From the NCBI GenBank assembly GCA_040877625.1, contig JBBDNK010000034.1, forward strand, positions 195,266-259,265: a stretch of 64,000 nucleotides of DNA, given 5' to 3'. This stretch comes from Methylonatrum sp040877625. Its GTDB lineage: Bacteria > Pseudomonadota > Gammaproteobacteria > Nitrococcales > Aquisalimonadaceae. Below are positions 1 to 7,982 of the stretch, in pieces. The notes beneath the pieces were generated by a model, which was not told where the DNA came from, did not search any database, and was given only the letters and a program-made list of their open reading frames with translations. The position numbers and the translations under genes are program-made. Position 1 is the stretch's first letter; each line of letters starts with the position of its first letter.

Positions 1-9
1 CCTTACAGC

Positions 10-240
10 ATGCCCGTGATCGGCGTTGCGCCTCTTGGCAAAGGCCGGCCATTGCCGGCGAGCCGCGCCTTGCCCACGGGCATGCTGCAAAGCTCCAACG
101 ATCTCTACATCATCGATCCACCCGTGGGGCCGTTCAGCAATCGAGAGGATCTCTTGAAGTGGCGCCAGGAACTCAAGCAGATGCCGTTATCGGAGGCCCG
201 GGAAGATGCGCTGATGGAAGTGGAGGATTGGCTCAGGTAG
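10..240 (+). CDS. Small hypothetical protein
   Basis: A 76-residue open frame whose C-terminal half looks coding: an acidic, helical stretch rich in Leu, Trp and Glu runs to the stop. The N-terminal 24 residues are Pro/Gly/Arg-rich and less convincing, and no ribosome binding site is visible before the ATG at 10. An in-frame ATG at 82 would give a 52-residue protein and may be the real start. No family is recognised. It lies about 100 bp upstream of a toxin-like gene on the same strand, but nothing links the two. Because it begins at the window edge, a start further upstream cannot be excluded. Confidence 0.4.
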   Translation: MPVIGVAPLGKGRPLPASRALPTGMLQSSNDLYIIDPPVGPFSNREDLLKWRQELKQMPLSEAREDALMEVEDWLR

Positions 241-343
241 AAGGAATCGGATAAGCCGGGTACTCAAGACTTGACATCAAAAATCATACAGCCGAAGGTT
301 CCCCCTCCTGCGACAGCATCCCACGGAGAGGGAACACGGCACG

Positions 344-1930
344 ATGGACCACCGCCTGCCCGACGACTACGACGCCCACCGGCACTGCCCCGCTCTCAAG
401 CTCAGGCCGCACGACAAGGCCAAGCGCCTGCCCGCCGTCGGCGGCTGCTGCTGGCTGCTGATCGAGGCCGCCGCCGCTAAAACCGCTCCCGCCGAGGTAT
501 TGGCGCCGCCCGAAGATCTGAAAGGCCGCCGCCTGGATTTCGAGCGGATGCTCAAGACCGCCGGTAACACGCCCGACAACCTGGAACCGGCCCTGGCCCG
601 CTATTTTGGTGCGCCGAGAGCACTCGCGGACAACGCCGCCCGGGCCAGGGGCTGGCTGTACGATGCGCTCGTCCAGGGGCGCCTGCAGGTTCACCGGCAC
701 CCCAAGCCAATCCCACGCCCCACGCGGCCACCCGGCCGGTACGTCCCCAAGCACGTGCCCACCGAGGAGCAATGGCACGCGCAGCAGCTCGCCCGCGAGG
801 CGCGGGAGCACAGCGCCGCCTTGCGCGAAGCGGGGCGTGCCCTGCGCGAGGCCCCGGAGCCAGTGCCGGAACAGCACGCAAGGCCCGCGCCGCCTGAGCC
901 GCCCCGCCTTGACCCCAACGAGACCGCGGACGATGTCGCCAGGCGCTTCACCGAGGACGACATTGCCAACCTGCGGCTCGTCTTCGGGCGAATGATGCGG
1001 GAGCGCCCGGCGTTCGCCACATCCATGCAGAAGTGGCTGGCCGAACGGCAGGCCCGGGGAGCCGAGGTTGAAGATGCCCGGGAGACGCACCCCGCCCCAG
1101 CGCGGGAGGAACCGGCCGATCTGGACGAGGCCGAGACTCGGCTGCAAGCGGCGCGGGAACGCCTGGACGCGCGGGAACGCCAGGGTCTGCCGGCCTACGA
1201 GCCCAAGTACAGCGACGCCCAGCTCGCAGCCCTGTGCGACAGCGGCGACGTGGCCAACGCCCGCTTCCTGGTGAGCGTGCAACCCAGAAGCACCAACCCG
1301 GACGCCAAACTCGCCTTCCAGCGCGACAGCGGCCTCGCCCCCATTTGGGCCACCAGCTTCGATATGCTGGAGAATGCCGACACCGATCCCGAGCTGATCT
1401 CGCAAGTACTGGGCTGGAGCGCGCAGTATGATCCCGGCAAGGAGTATGTCATGCACATCGTTGACCGGGGGGAAGACCTGACGATGTTCGGCCAGGAAAC
1501 GATAATGCCCACTTGGGACAACATCACGCCTGTCAGTGTTAAATATCTGCAAGAAGACTTCAGCGAGGACACCATCCAAGCAATTATGACCCCGGAATAC
1601 CAGGAGCAGTATGCGGCGCGGATGGAGGTGTTTTTTGATGGGGGCGGAAAAGAGTTTGATGATTACCATATCGGCAAATTCGCCGGACGAATGGCTCCCG
1701 CTGAGAAACAGCAGTTTGAAGCTCGCCAAGCTATACGTCTCGAACTGGGAGCCAACAACGAGTTCACGGGCAACGGCATGACTGCTTCCACCGCGCCCGG
1801 CGGAAACCACCACGGCGTGGTGGAGACCCTGACCTTGGAAACCGATCCGCCGATGATCCGTGAGTTGCAAGCAAGGGGGTGTGTTAAAACCGTGGACCTC
1901 AAACCGCGCACCGGGAAGTCACTGGCATGA
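344..1930 (+). CDS. Putative modular toxin-like protein of unknown family
   Basis: A 528-residue protein with no recognised catalytic motif. Three parts are visible: a GC-rich N-terminal region (about 1-125), a charged Pro/Glu/Arg-rich linker with likely coiled coil (about 125-290), and a C-terminal region (about 320-528) rich in Asp, Phe and Tyr with more balanced codon use. Its stop overlaps the next gene through ATGA, so the two are translationally coupled. A long N-terminal carrier with a compositionally different tip followed by a small coupled gene is the usual plan of polymorphic or type VI-type toxins with immunity partners, and that is the inference here. There is no signal peptide. 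A GAGAGGG about 11 bases before the ATG at 344 supports the start. An equally long antisense frame is a GC-driven shadow. Confidence 0.5.
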   Translation: MDHRLPDDYDAHRHCPALKLRPHDKAKRLPAVGGCCWLLIEAAAAKTAPAEVLAPPEDLKGRRLDFERMLKTAGNTPDNLEPALARYFGAPRALADNAARARGWLYDALVQGRLQVHRHPKPIPRPTRPPGRYVPKHVPTEEQWHAQQLAREAREHSAALREAGRALREAPEPVPEQHARPAPPEPPRLDPNETADDVARRFTEDDIANLRLVFGRMMRERPAFATSMQKWLAERQARGAEVEDARETHPAPAREEPADLDEAETRLQAARERLDARERQGLPAYEPKYSDAQLAALCDSGDVANARFLVSVQPRSTNPDAKLAFQRDSGLAPIWATSFDMLENADTDPELISQVLGWSAQYDPGKEYVMHIVDRGEDLTMFGQETIMPTWDNITPVSVKYLQEDFSEDTIQAIMTPEYQEQYAARMEVFFDGGGKEFDDYHIGKFAGRMAPAEKQQFEARQAIRLELGANNEFTGNGMTASTAPGGNHHGVVETLTLETDPPMIRELQARGCVKTVDLKPRTGKSLA

Positions 1931-2454
1931 GCAATTCCAACCAACGCCTCATCAAGCCACCGCTGGGTTTGATCGATCCGGATCATCTCAAGCCGGATGA
2001 GCAGGTATTGGTGAAGCTTAACTATGAGATGTTCCCCGATAGAAAAACGCTCCTTCTCAAGAAAGGAAGCTTCTTGGTCAAGTGGAACTCGTTCTTTGAT
2101 CCATTTGATAAGGTTTATGATGTAACCCAAGAAGAATTCCCCTTCGCCGCTCTTCACTGGATGATCGACCGTATCGAGAACGGCTTCTGGAAGAAGCCAA
2201 CTGATGGGGGCTTGCCGAATACCGAGCGACGGGTTTCCAAGCTCTTTGACGATGAACTGATCGGCATCAACGTGGCAATGCACTGCTGTGCCGAGAACCT
2301 GCCCGGCTATATCATTCGCAATGCCAACCGCAAGAGCTACATCACCGACACCCCGCCTCAGGAGTGGCATCTGCCGCGCTACATGCTGCGGGAGGAAGGC
2401 TTTCTGGACCGGTTGAAGGATATCTGGCGGCGGCATGAGGCCGGGCAACTATGA
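1927..2454 (+). CDS. Putative immunity protein paired with the upstream toxin-like gene
   Basis: A 175-residue soluble protein starting inside the stop of the preceding gene (ATGA). GC content is clearly lower than in the first half of its neighbour. It lacks a signal peptide or membrane segment and matches no family I recognise. The first residues, with an N-Q-R-L-I-K-P-P core followed by L-I-D-P-D-H, reappear almost unchanged in a truncated frame at 14449-14580 on the other side of the CRISPR locus. Duplicated partial copies behind toxin genes are typical of immunity genes, which supports that role. The function remains an inference from position, coupling and duplication. Confidence 0.5.
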   Translation: MSNSNQRLIKPPLGLIDPDHLKPDEQVLVKLNYEMFPDRKTLLLKKGSFLVKWNSFFDPFDKVYDVTQEEFPFAALHWMIDRIENGFWKKPTDGGLPNTERRVSKLFDDELIGINVAMHCCAENLPGYIIRNANRKSYITDTPPQEWHLPRYMLREEGFLDRLKDIWRRHEAGQL

Positions 2455-2472
2455 GCGGCCGCCATCTCCCGG

Positions 2473-2533
2473 CCCGCGTAGACCCTATGGATCGACTTGC
2501 CTTATGCAAGTCGATCCATAGGGTCTACGCGGG
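2473..2533. repeat. Perfect 28-bp inverted repeat with 5-nt loop
   Basis: Bases 2473-2500 and 2506-2533 are exact reverse complements separated by CTTAT. The stem contains GGATCGAC and its complement. Neither side carries a T-run, so a standard intrinsic terminator is unlikely, although such a hairpin would still impede transcription. It lies 18 bp after the stop of the immunity-like gene and about 105 bp before the regulator gene. It could be a recombination or transposition site, a protein-binding palindrome or a structured RNA. Confidence 0.9.
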
Positions 2534-2638
2534 CTTACATCTTGTGCAATCGCTAATCGTGAATTCTCGACAGAATTGATCGATCCGTTCCATCCGAGTA
2601 ACTTCGATAGAGCTAAAAAATAAAAATGGGAGAGGGGT

Positions 2639-3091
2639 GTGAACCGCCTGGAGCGTTTCGTCCGCATCCACCGTATTCTCAAGTCCCCCCGACCAGTTCC
2701 GATACGGCGGTTCACGGAGGAGCTCGGAATATCCCGCACAACAGTGACGCGGGATGTCGAGTATTTACGAGAGCTTCTCGGTGCCCCCGTTATCTATAAT
2801 CGAGACGCCGACGGCCACCATTACAATCCTGATACTGAAGGATTTGAACGCCCCGGCTTCTGGCTCAACCAACCCGAACTCTACGCACTGCTGGCGACGG
2901 AGCAGCTCCTCGAATCCACCCAGCTCGGCGTCTGGAAAGGCGAGACGTTTGAGCAGCAGGTGCCCTACCCGAACCCCACGGAGCTGATTATGAAGGTCCT
3001 GCGGTATGGGCCGGACGTGGAAGTGTTGGCGCCGGATGTGTTGAGAAATCAGGTGGCGCAACGGCTCAGGCGGGCTGTGAAGAAGTACTGA
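2639..3091 (+). CDS. WYL-family transcriptional regulator lacking the WYL domain (internal deletion)
   Basis: This 150-residue protein begins with a DeoR/HTH_11-type winged helix (about 1-60; recognition-helix region I-S-R-T-T-V-T-R-D) and the short region that normally precedes WYL (to about residue 98). It then jumps directly to the extreme C-terminal segment of such proteins, with E-L-I-M-K-V-L-R-Y-G-P-D-V-E-V-L-A-P. Full-length members are about 310-330 residues, so some 170 residues containing the ligand-binding WYL domain appear missing without loss of frame. The start is GTG at 2639 after GAGAGGGG. It lies just upstream of the cas operon on the same strand; WYL regulators are commonly found beside CRISPR-Cas loci. 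The truncated form might still bind DNA but would not sense a ligand. Confidence 0.75.
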   Translation: MNRLERFVRIHRILKSPRPVPIRRFTEELGISRTTVTRDVEYLRELLGAPVIYNRDADGHHYNPDTEGFERPGFWLNQPELYALLATEQLLESTQLGVWKGETFEQQVPYPNPTELIMKVLRYGPDVEVLAPDVLRNQVAQRLRRAVKKY

Positions 3092-3207
3092 TAATTCAGA
3101 CAGTGGTGCAGTTTTGGATACAGTGGGTCTGGTACTACTGCATCAGTCGAGAGTCGCGGCTGGAGTTACGGCGCCCTTCGGAGAGTGGAAGGAGATCGAA
3201 TAAATCC

Positions 3208-5451
3208 ATGGCGATTGAGTCTGGCAAGACATTCTATGCGCATTCCCTCTCAGAGACAGAAGAGTCTCAGTGGCATACGCTCGCGGATCATCTGCATAGC
3301 GCCGGAAAGTTGGCTAGGGCGTTTGGCAAACACTTCTCCGCTGATGAGTTGGCTTATGTTGCAGGTCTATTGCACGACCTTGGTAAATACACTGACTCGT
3401 TTCAGAAACGACTGAGGGGCGGGGTGTTACGCGTTGACCATTCGACCTGGGGGGCGCGCATCGCCTGCGAGCATTACGGACCCATTGGCAAGTTGCTTGC
3501 TTACAGTATTGCAGGACATCACGCCGGTCTGGCGAATGGGCGCGATGCCGGCGAACGTACAGCTCTGCGCGATCGATTGGAAAGCGAGTTACCCGCACTC
3601 ATCCCGATTTGGCGCGACGAGATCAGCCTGCCTTCCAGGAGCTCGCTATCGGTTCCCACTGGCTTTCGGCCATCTAAAGAGCGGGGCCAGTTCCAACTGG
3701 CCTTTCTTGCCAGGATGATCTTTTCGTGTCTGGTAGATGCGGATTTTCTGGATACCGAAGCATTCTTCGGAAAGGCTCAGGGTCGTCGTATCGCCCGGGG
3801 CGGTGCACAGCCAAGCCTCTCGGATCTGCGCGAGAGGCTTGATGGTTTCCTCGCGGACTTCAAGGCCAATAGTGCTGTCAATCGGCTACGCGCGGAAATT
3901 CTGAGTGAGGTACGTCGCCGGGGGAGCTTGGCACCGGGGCTATTCTCAATGACGGTCCCCACGGGGGGTGGCAAGACGCTGGCGTCCATGGCCTTCGCGC
4001 TTGACCACGCATTGGCACACGGCCTGCGCCGGGTAATCTATGTCATTCCTTTCACCAGCATTGTTGAACAGAACGCCGCCGTGTTCCGCCGCGCGTTCGG
4101 CAACTTGGGCGACCAAGCGGTATTGGAGCACCATAGCGCATTCATTGACGATAGGAAGAAAAGCCTACAGTCCCGCGAAAAACTGAAGCTCGCGATGGAA
4201 AACTGGGATGCGCCTATCGTGTTAACCACGGCCGTCCAGTTTTTCGAGAGTTTGTTTGCCGATCGCCCCTCCCAGTGCAGAAAACTTCACAACATCGCGG
4301 ACAGTGTCGTGGTGCTGGATGAGGCCCAGACGTTGCCCCTCAAGCTGTTGCGCCCATGTGTCGCGGCCCTGGATGAACTTGCACTGAATTACCGCAGCAG
4401 CATCGTTCTATGCACTGCCACGCAGCCGGCGCTGAACGCACCGGACTTCATTGGCGGTTTACGGGATGTGCGGGAACTAGCACCGGAGCCTGAGCGATTG
4501 TTCAAGGTGCTGAAACGAGTGCATGTACGCCACGTCGGGCTATTGGATGACGAGTCCCTGACACGGCATCTTGCCGAACGGGACCAGGTGCTCTGCATCG
4601 TCAACAACCGCCGCCACGCGAGAGCGTTGTACGAGGCCATCGCGGACCGTCCCGGCGCTCGCCACCTGACCACCCTGATGTGTGCCAAACATCGCAGTCA
4701 GGTGCTCGCAGAAGTGCGTCAGTTGCTTAGGAGCGGTGAACCCTGTCGACTGGTGGCGACTTCCTTGATCGAAGCTGGCGTGGATGTGGACTTCCCAATC
4801 GTCCTCCGTGCAGAAGCGGGGCTGGATTCCATCGCCCAGGCCGCAGGCCGTTGCAATCGGGAAGGGCTACACGCCCCGGAAGACAGCGAGGTACAGATCT
4901 TCGCCACGCAGAACGAAGACTGGGCGCCGCCGCCTGAGCTCAGGCAGTTTGCCCAGGCGGCGCGTGAAGTCCTGCGTCAGCATCCGGACGAGCCACTCTC
5001 ACTGATCGCGATCGAGAGGTATTTCCGTCTGCTCTATTGGCAGAAAGGGCCAGAGGAGCTGGATGCTCATGATTTACTGGGGTTGATCGAGGAAGGGCAG
5101 TTGGATGGCCTGCCATTCGAGACACTTGCCAGTAAGTTCCGAATGATCGAAAACGCCCAACAGCCAGTCATCGTTCCACTGGAGGGTGACGACGAAGTGC
5201 GCTCGGCCTTGCGTGACCTGGAATTCGCCGAGGGCTGTATGGGTATTGCTCGGCGCTTACAGCCCTATATCGTGCAGCTTCCTCGTCAAGGCTACCGGGC
5301 ATTGCTGGAAGCGGGGGCCATCCAGGCGGTGGCAGCGGATCGATTTGGCGAGCAGTTCATGCAATTGGTCAACCCCGAGCTTTACAGCGAACGCTTCGGA
5401 TTGCATTGGGATAATCCGAGCTTTATCAGTGCCGAGCGTTTGATGTGGTAG
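3208..5451 (+). CDS. cas3: CRISPR-associated helicase/nuclease Cas3, type I-C
   Basis: Cas3 is the ATP-driven single-strand nuclease-helicase that degrades target DNA after Cascade binding. The 747-residue protein has an N-terminal HD nuclease domain (H-D-L-G-K at about 56-60) and a superfamily 2 helicase core: Walker A T-G-G-G-K-T at about 252, D-E-A-Q at about 371, and motif VI with Q-A-A-G-R-C-N-R at about 545. I place the start at the ATG at 3208 because AAGGAGAT precedes it and the HD domain follows directly; an in-frame extension to 3103 adds residues without family character. It is the first gene of the cas operon; 55 bp separate it from cas5c. Confidence 0.95.
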   Translation: MAIESGKTFYAHSLSETEESQWHTLADHLHSAGKLARAFGKHFSADELAYVAGLLHDLGKYTDSFQKRLRGGVLRVDHSTWGARIACEHYGPIGKLLAYSIAGHHAGLANGRDAGERTALRDRLESELPALIPIWRDEISLPSRSSLSVPTGFRPSKERGQFQLAFLARMIFSCLVDADFLDTEAFFGKAQGRRIARGGAQPSLSDLRERLDGFLADFKANSAVNRLRAEILSEVRRRGSLAPGLFSMTVPTGGGKTLASMAFALDHALAHGLRRVIYVIPFTSIVEQNAAVFRRAFGNLGDQAVLEHHSAFIDDRKKSLQSREKLKLAMENWDAPIVLTTAVQFFESLFADRPSQCRKLHNIADSVVVLDEAQTLPLKLLRPCVAALDELALNYRSSIVLCTATQPALNAPDFIGGLRDVRELAPEPERLFKVLKRVHVRHVGLLDDESLTRHLAERDQVLCIVNNRRHARALYEAIADRPGARHLTTLMCAKHRSQVLAEVRQLLRSGEPCRLVATSLIEAGVDVDFPIVLRAEAGLDSIAQAAGRCNREGLHAPEDSEVQIFATQNEDWAPPPELRQFAQAAREVLRQHPDEPLSLIAIERYFRLLYWQKGPEELDAHDLLGLIEEGQLDGLPFETLASKFRMIENAQQPVIVPLEGDDEVRSALRDLEFAEGCMGIARRLQPYIVQLPRQGYRALLEAGAIQAVAADRFGEQFMQLVNPELYSERFGLHWDNPSFISAERLMW

Positions 5452-5506
5452 CAACCCGCGCCATCGCCGCGAGGGCATGGGGATCGAATGCGAACGAGGA
5501 GGAACT

Positions 5507-6181
5507 ATGGCCTACGGAGTGCGGTTACTGATTTGGGGAGAGCGAGCCTGCTTCACTCGACCAGAGATGAAGGTGGAGCGGGTATCCTATGACGTGATAA
5601 CCCCATCTGCGGCACGTGGGATTCTCGATGCCATTCACTGGAAGCCGGCCATCCGCTGGGTGGTGGATCGCATTCAGGTACTGAAACCCATTCGCTTCGA
5701 GTCCGTTCGTCGCAATGAAGTTGGTGGCAAGCTGTCCGCAGCCAATATTGGGAAGGCCATGAAGGCCGGACGTACCGACGGATTGGTCGCCTTTGTAGAT
5801 GAGGACCGTCAGCAGCGTGCGGCCACGGTGCTGCGTGACGTCGCCTACGTGATCGAGGCTCATTTCGATCTGACCTAGAGCGCTGACGAGAGCGAATCGG
5901 AAGGCAAGCATTTGGACATCTTCAATCGTCGAGCGCGCAAAGGGCAGTGCTTCCACGCGCCCTGCCTAGGCGTGCGTGAGTTCCCGGCGAGCTTTCGCCT
6001 GCTGGATGAGAGTGAATCATCACCGGCACTAGATGCCTCGTTACGAGGCGAACACGACCTGGGTTGGATGCTACACGACATTGATTTTGTCAATGACATG
6101 ACCCCTCACTTTTTCCGTGCGCTGATGCGGGATGGTCTGATTGAAGTGCCACCATTCCGAGCAGAGGAGGTCAAGGCATGA
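5507..6181 (+). pseudogene. cas5c: cas5c (Cas5d) interrupted by an in-frame amber codon
   Basis: In type I-C systems Cas5c is the endonuclease that processes pre-crRNA and caps the crRNA 5' end. Reading from the ATG at 5507, 4 bases after AGGAGG, gives 123 residues of typical Cas5c up to E-A-H-F-D-L-T, then TAG at 5876-5878. The same frame continues with the expected C-terminal part (F-N-R-R-A-R-K-G-Q-C-F onward) to a stop at 6179-6181 that overlaps the cas8c start through ATGA. Only one codon is affected, and the total of 224 residues is normal. A TTG at 5912 preceded 7 bases earlier by GGAAGG could restart translation, giving a split protein. Otherwise the system may lack crRNA processing. 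A sequencing error is possible. Confidence 0.9.
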
Positions 6182-7980
6182 TCCTCTCTGCTCTAAACGA
6201 TTACTACCATCGACTAACCGAACGGGAAGCGGTTTCGTCTTTTGGCTTCAGTCAGGAGAAAATCAGCTATGCGCTTGTACTGTCCGCCGAGGGGAAGCTG
6301 GTGGACGTGCAGGACATCCGTGATAACTCCGGGAAGAAGCCTTTGCCGAAGAGTCTTCGTGTGCCGCAGGCTCCGAAGCGTTCTGTAAACATCGCCTCTT
6401 GTCTGTTCTGGGATAAGACGAGCTATGTGCTAGGTGCCACAGCCAAGTCTGAAGAAAAAGCGGAAAAGCGAACACCTCTGGAACACCAAAATTTCAAAGA
6501 TCTGCATCGGCAATGGCTGGCTGGTGAGACGGATACCGGGCTACAGGCGCTGCTGGCTTTTCTCGATAACTGGTCCCCAGAGCATTTCGTTCCGCCACTG
6601 TTCAACGAAGAAATGCTAGACACCCACCTCGTGTTCCGGCTGGACGGTGAACAGGAATATTTGCACCAGCGACCTGCTGCGCGTGCCGTGCGTGCCCGGA
6701 TGTTGGCTGGCAGTGAAGGAAGCGAAGGATTCTGTCTGGTCAGCGGGGAACAATTTCCACTAGCCCGACTGCATCCGCCAATTAAAGGTGTGAACGGCGC
6801 CCAGAGTTCCGGTGCCTCCATCGTGTCTTTTAATCAGTATGCCTTTAACTCCTACGGGAAGAGTCAGGGCGAGAATGCGCCGGTTTCCGGACATGTCGCT
6901 TTCGCGTACACCACAGTTTTGAACCATCTCTTGCGCCGAGATGAGCATAATCGCCAGCGTCTGCAGGTAGGCGACGCCACTGTGGTTTTCTGGGCTGTGG
7001 CGAGAACGCCGGAGCAAGCGTCGGAAGCAGAATCCGTATTCGCCGATCTGTTCAATCCGCCGACCGACGATGTGCAGGAAACGGCAAAGCTGCGTACCGT
7101 TCTTGACGCAGTGGCGAAAGGTCGCCCCCTACATGAGTTAGAGCTTCGTCTGGACGAAGGAACGCAACTCTATGTGCTGGGGCTAGCTCCCAATGCATCA
7201 CGGCTGTCGATCCGCTTCTGGCAGACCGGAAGCCTGGAGTTCTTCGCTCGGCGCTTGGCTGAGCACTACCAGGATTTGAATCTGGAGCCCAAGCCGTGGA
7301 AAACCGAACCAGCGATCTGGCGATTGCTCTATGCAACGGCTCCCAGCCGTAATGGCAAAGCCAAGGCAGACGATATCCTGCCCCAACTGGCCGGTGAAAT
7401 GACCCGCGCCATTCTTACCGGCGGGCGCTACCCGCGCAGTCTATTGGCCAATGTGATCATGCGTATGCGAGCCGACGGGGATATCTCCGGGGTACGCGTG
7501 GCGTTGTGCAAAGGGGTCTTGGCGCGTGAACGGCGCCTGGGCGTTAAAGGAATCAACGAGGAGGTTCCCATGAGTCTCGATAAGGAAGCAAGCAATCCTG
7601 GCTATCGCCTGGGCAGGCTGTTCGCCGTACTGGAAAGTGCCCAGCGCAATGCCCTGGGAATACAAGTTAATGCCACCATTCGCGACCGTTACTACGGTGC
7701 GGCTTCAGCGACGCCCGCAACCGTATTCCCCATGCTGTTGCGCAATACACAGAATCACCTGGCCAAGTTGCGCAAGGAGAAGCCCGGGCTGGCACTGACG
7801 CTGGAACGTGAGGTTGGGGAAATCATCGATGGGCTGGAAAGCCATTTCCCGCGCAGCCTGCGCATTGAGGAACAAGGCCGCTTCGCTATCGGCTACTACC
7901 ACCAGTCTCAGGCACGTTTCAGCCGCAGCGGCGAAAAGAGCGACGCCCCGGAAACTGAGCAAGAAGAGCAAGGAGAGTAA
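6178..7980 (+). CDS. cas8c: CRISPR-associated large subunit Cas8c (Csd1), type I-C
   Basis: Cas8c is the large Cascade subunit that recognises the protospacer-adjacent motif and contacts Cas3. The 600-residue length, the start S-A-L-N-D-Y-Y, and position between cas5c and cas7c identify it as Csd1. Translation is coupled to cas5c by an ATGA overlap, so the amber stop in cas5c could reduce its expression. The C-terminal approximately 137 residues are helical and correspond to the small-subunit portion; the reading frame contains its own ribosome binding site for that portion (see the Cas11c entry). The tail is acidic and Glu-rich. Only 2 bp separate it from cas7c. Confidence 0.93.
   Translation: MILSALNDYYHRLTEREAVSSFGFSQEKISYALVLSAEGKLVDVQDIRDNSGKKPLPKSLRVPQAPKRSVNIASCLFWDKTSYVLGATAKSEEKAEKRTPLEHQNFKDLHRQWLAGETDTGLQALLAFLDNWSPEHFVPPLFNEEMLDTHLVFRLDGEQEYLHQRPAARAVRARMLAGSEGSEGFCLVSGEQFPLARLHPPIKGVNGAQSSGASIVSFNQYAFNSYGKSQGENAPVSGHVAFAYTTVLNHLLRRDEHNRQRLQVGDATVVFWAVARTPEQASEAESVFADLFNPPTDDVQETAKLRTVLDAVAKGRPLHELELRLDEGTQLYVLGLAPNASRLSIRFWQTGSLEFFARRLAEHYQDLNLEPKPWKTEPAIWRLLYATAPSRNGKAKADDILPQLAGEMTRAILTGGRYPRSLLANVIMRMRADGDISGVRVALCKGVLARERRLGVKGINEEVPMSLDKEASNPGYRLGRLFAVLESAQRNALGIQVNATIRDRYYGAASATPATVFPMLLRNTQNHLAKLRKEKPGLALTLEREVGEIIDGLESHFPRSLRIEEQGRFAIGYYHQSQARFSRSGEKSDAPETEQEEQGE
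7570..7980 (+). CDS. cas11c: Cas11c small subunit translated from an internal start in cas8c
   Basis: Within cas8c and in the same frame, AGGAGGT at 7559-7565 is followed by an ATG at 7570, an ideal spacing. Translation from here yields a 136-residue helical protein identical to the Cas8c C-terminus, beginning M-S-L-D-K-E-A-S-N-P-G-Y. Independent translation of the small subunit from inside cas8 is established for type I-C systems, and the product coats the Cascade belly beside the Cas7 backbone. The site here is as strong as those before the separate cas genes. The call is a prediction from the signal and the family precedent. Confidence 0.8.
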   Translation: MSLDKEASNPGYRLGRLFAVLESAQRNALGIQVNATIRDRYYGAASATPATVFPMLLRNTQNHLAKLRKEKPGLALTLEREVGEIIDGLESHFPRSLRIEEQGRFAIGYYHQSQARFSRSGEKSDAPETEQEEQGE

Positions 7981-7982
7981 GC

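Noticed and set aside
284..1870. 528-codon open frame antisense to the toxin-like gene
   Set aside because: It mirrors a GC-rich coding gene in the opposite frame, has no plausible protein composition and no ribosome binding site; the sense gene has coupling to its neighbour.
2455..2638. Intrinsic terminator made by the 28-bp palindrome
   Set aside because: Neither strand has a T-run after the stem, and the stem is much longer than usual terminators.
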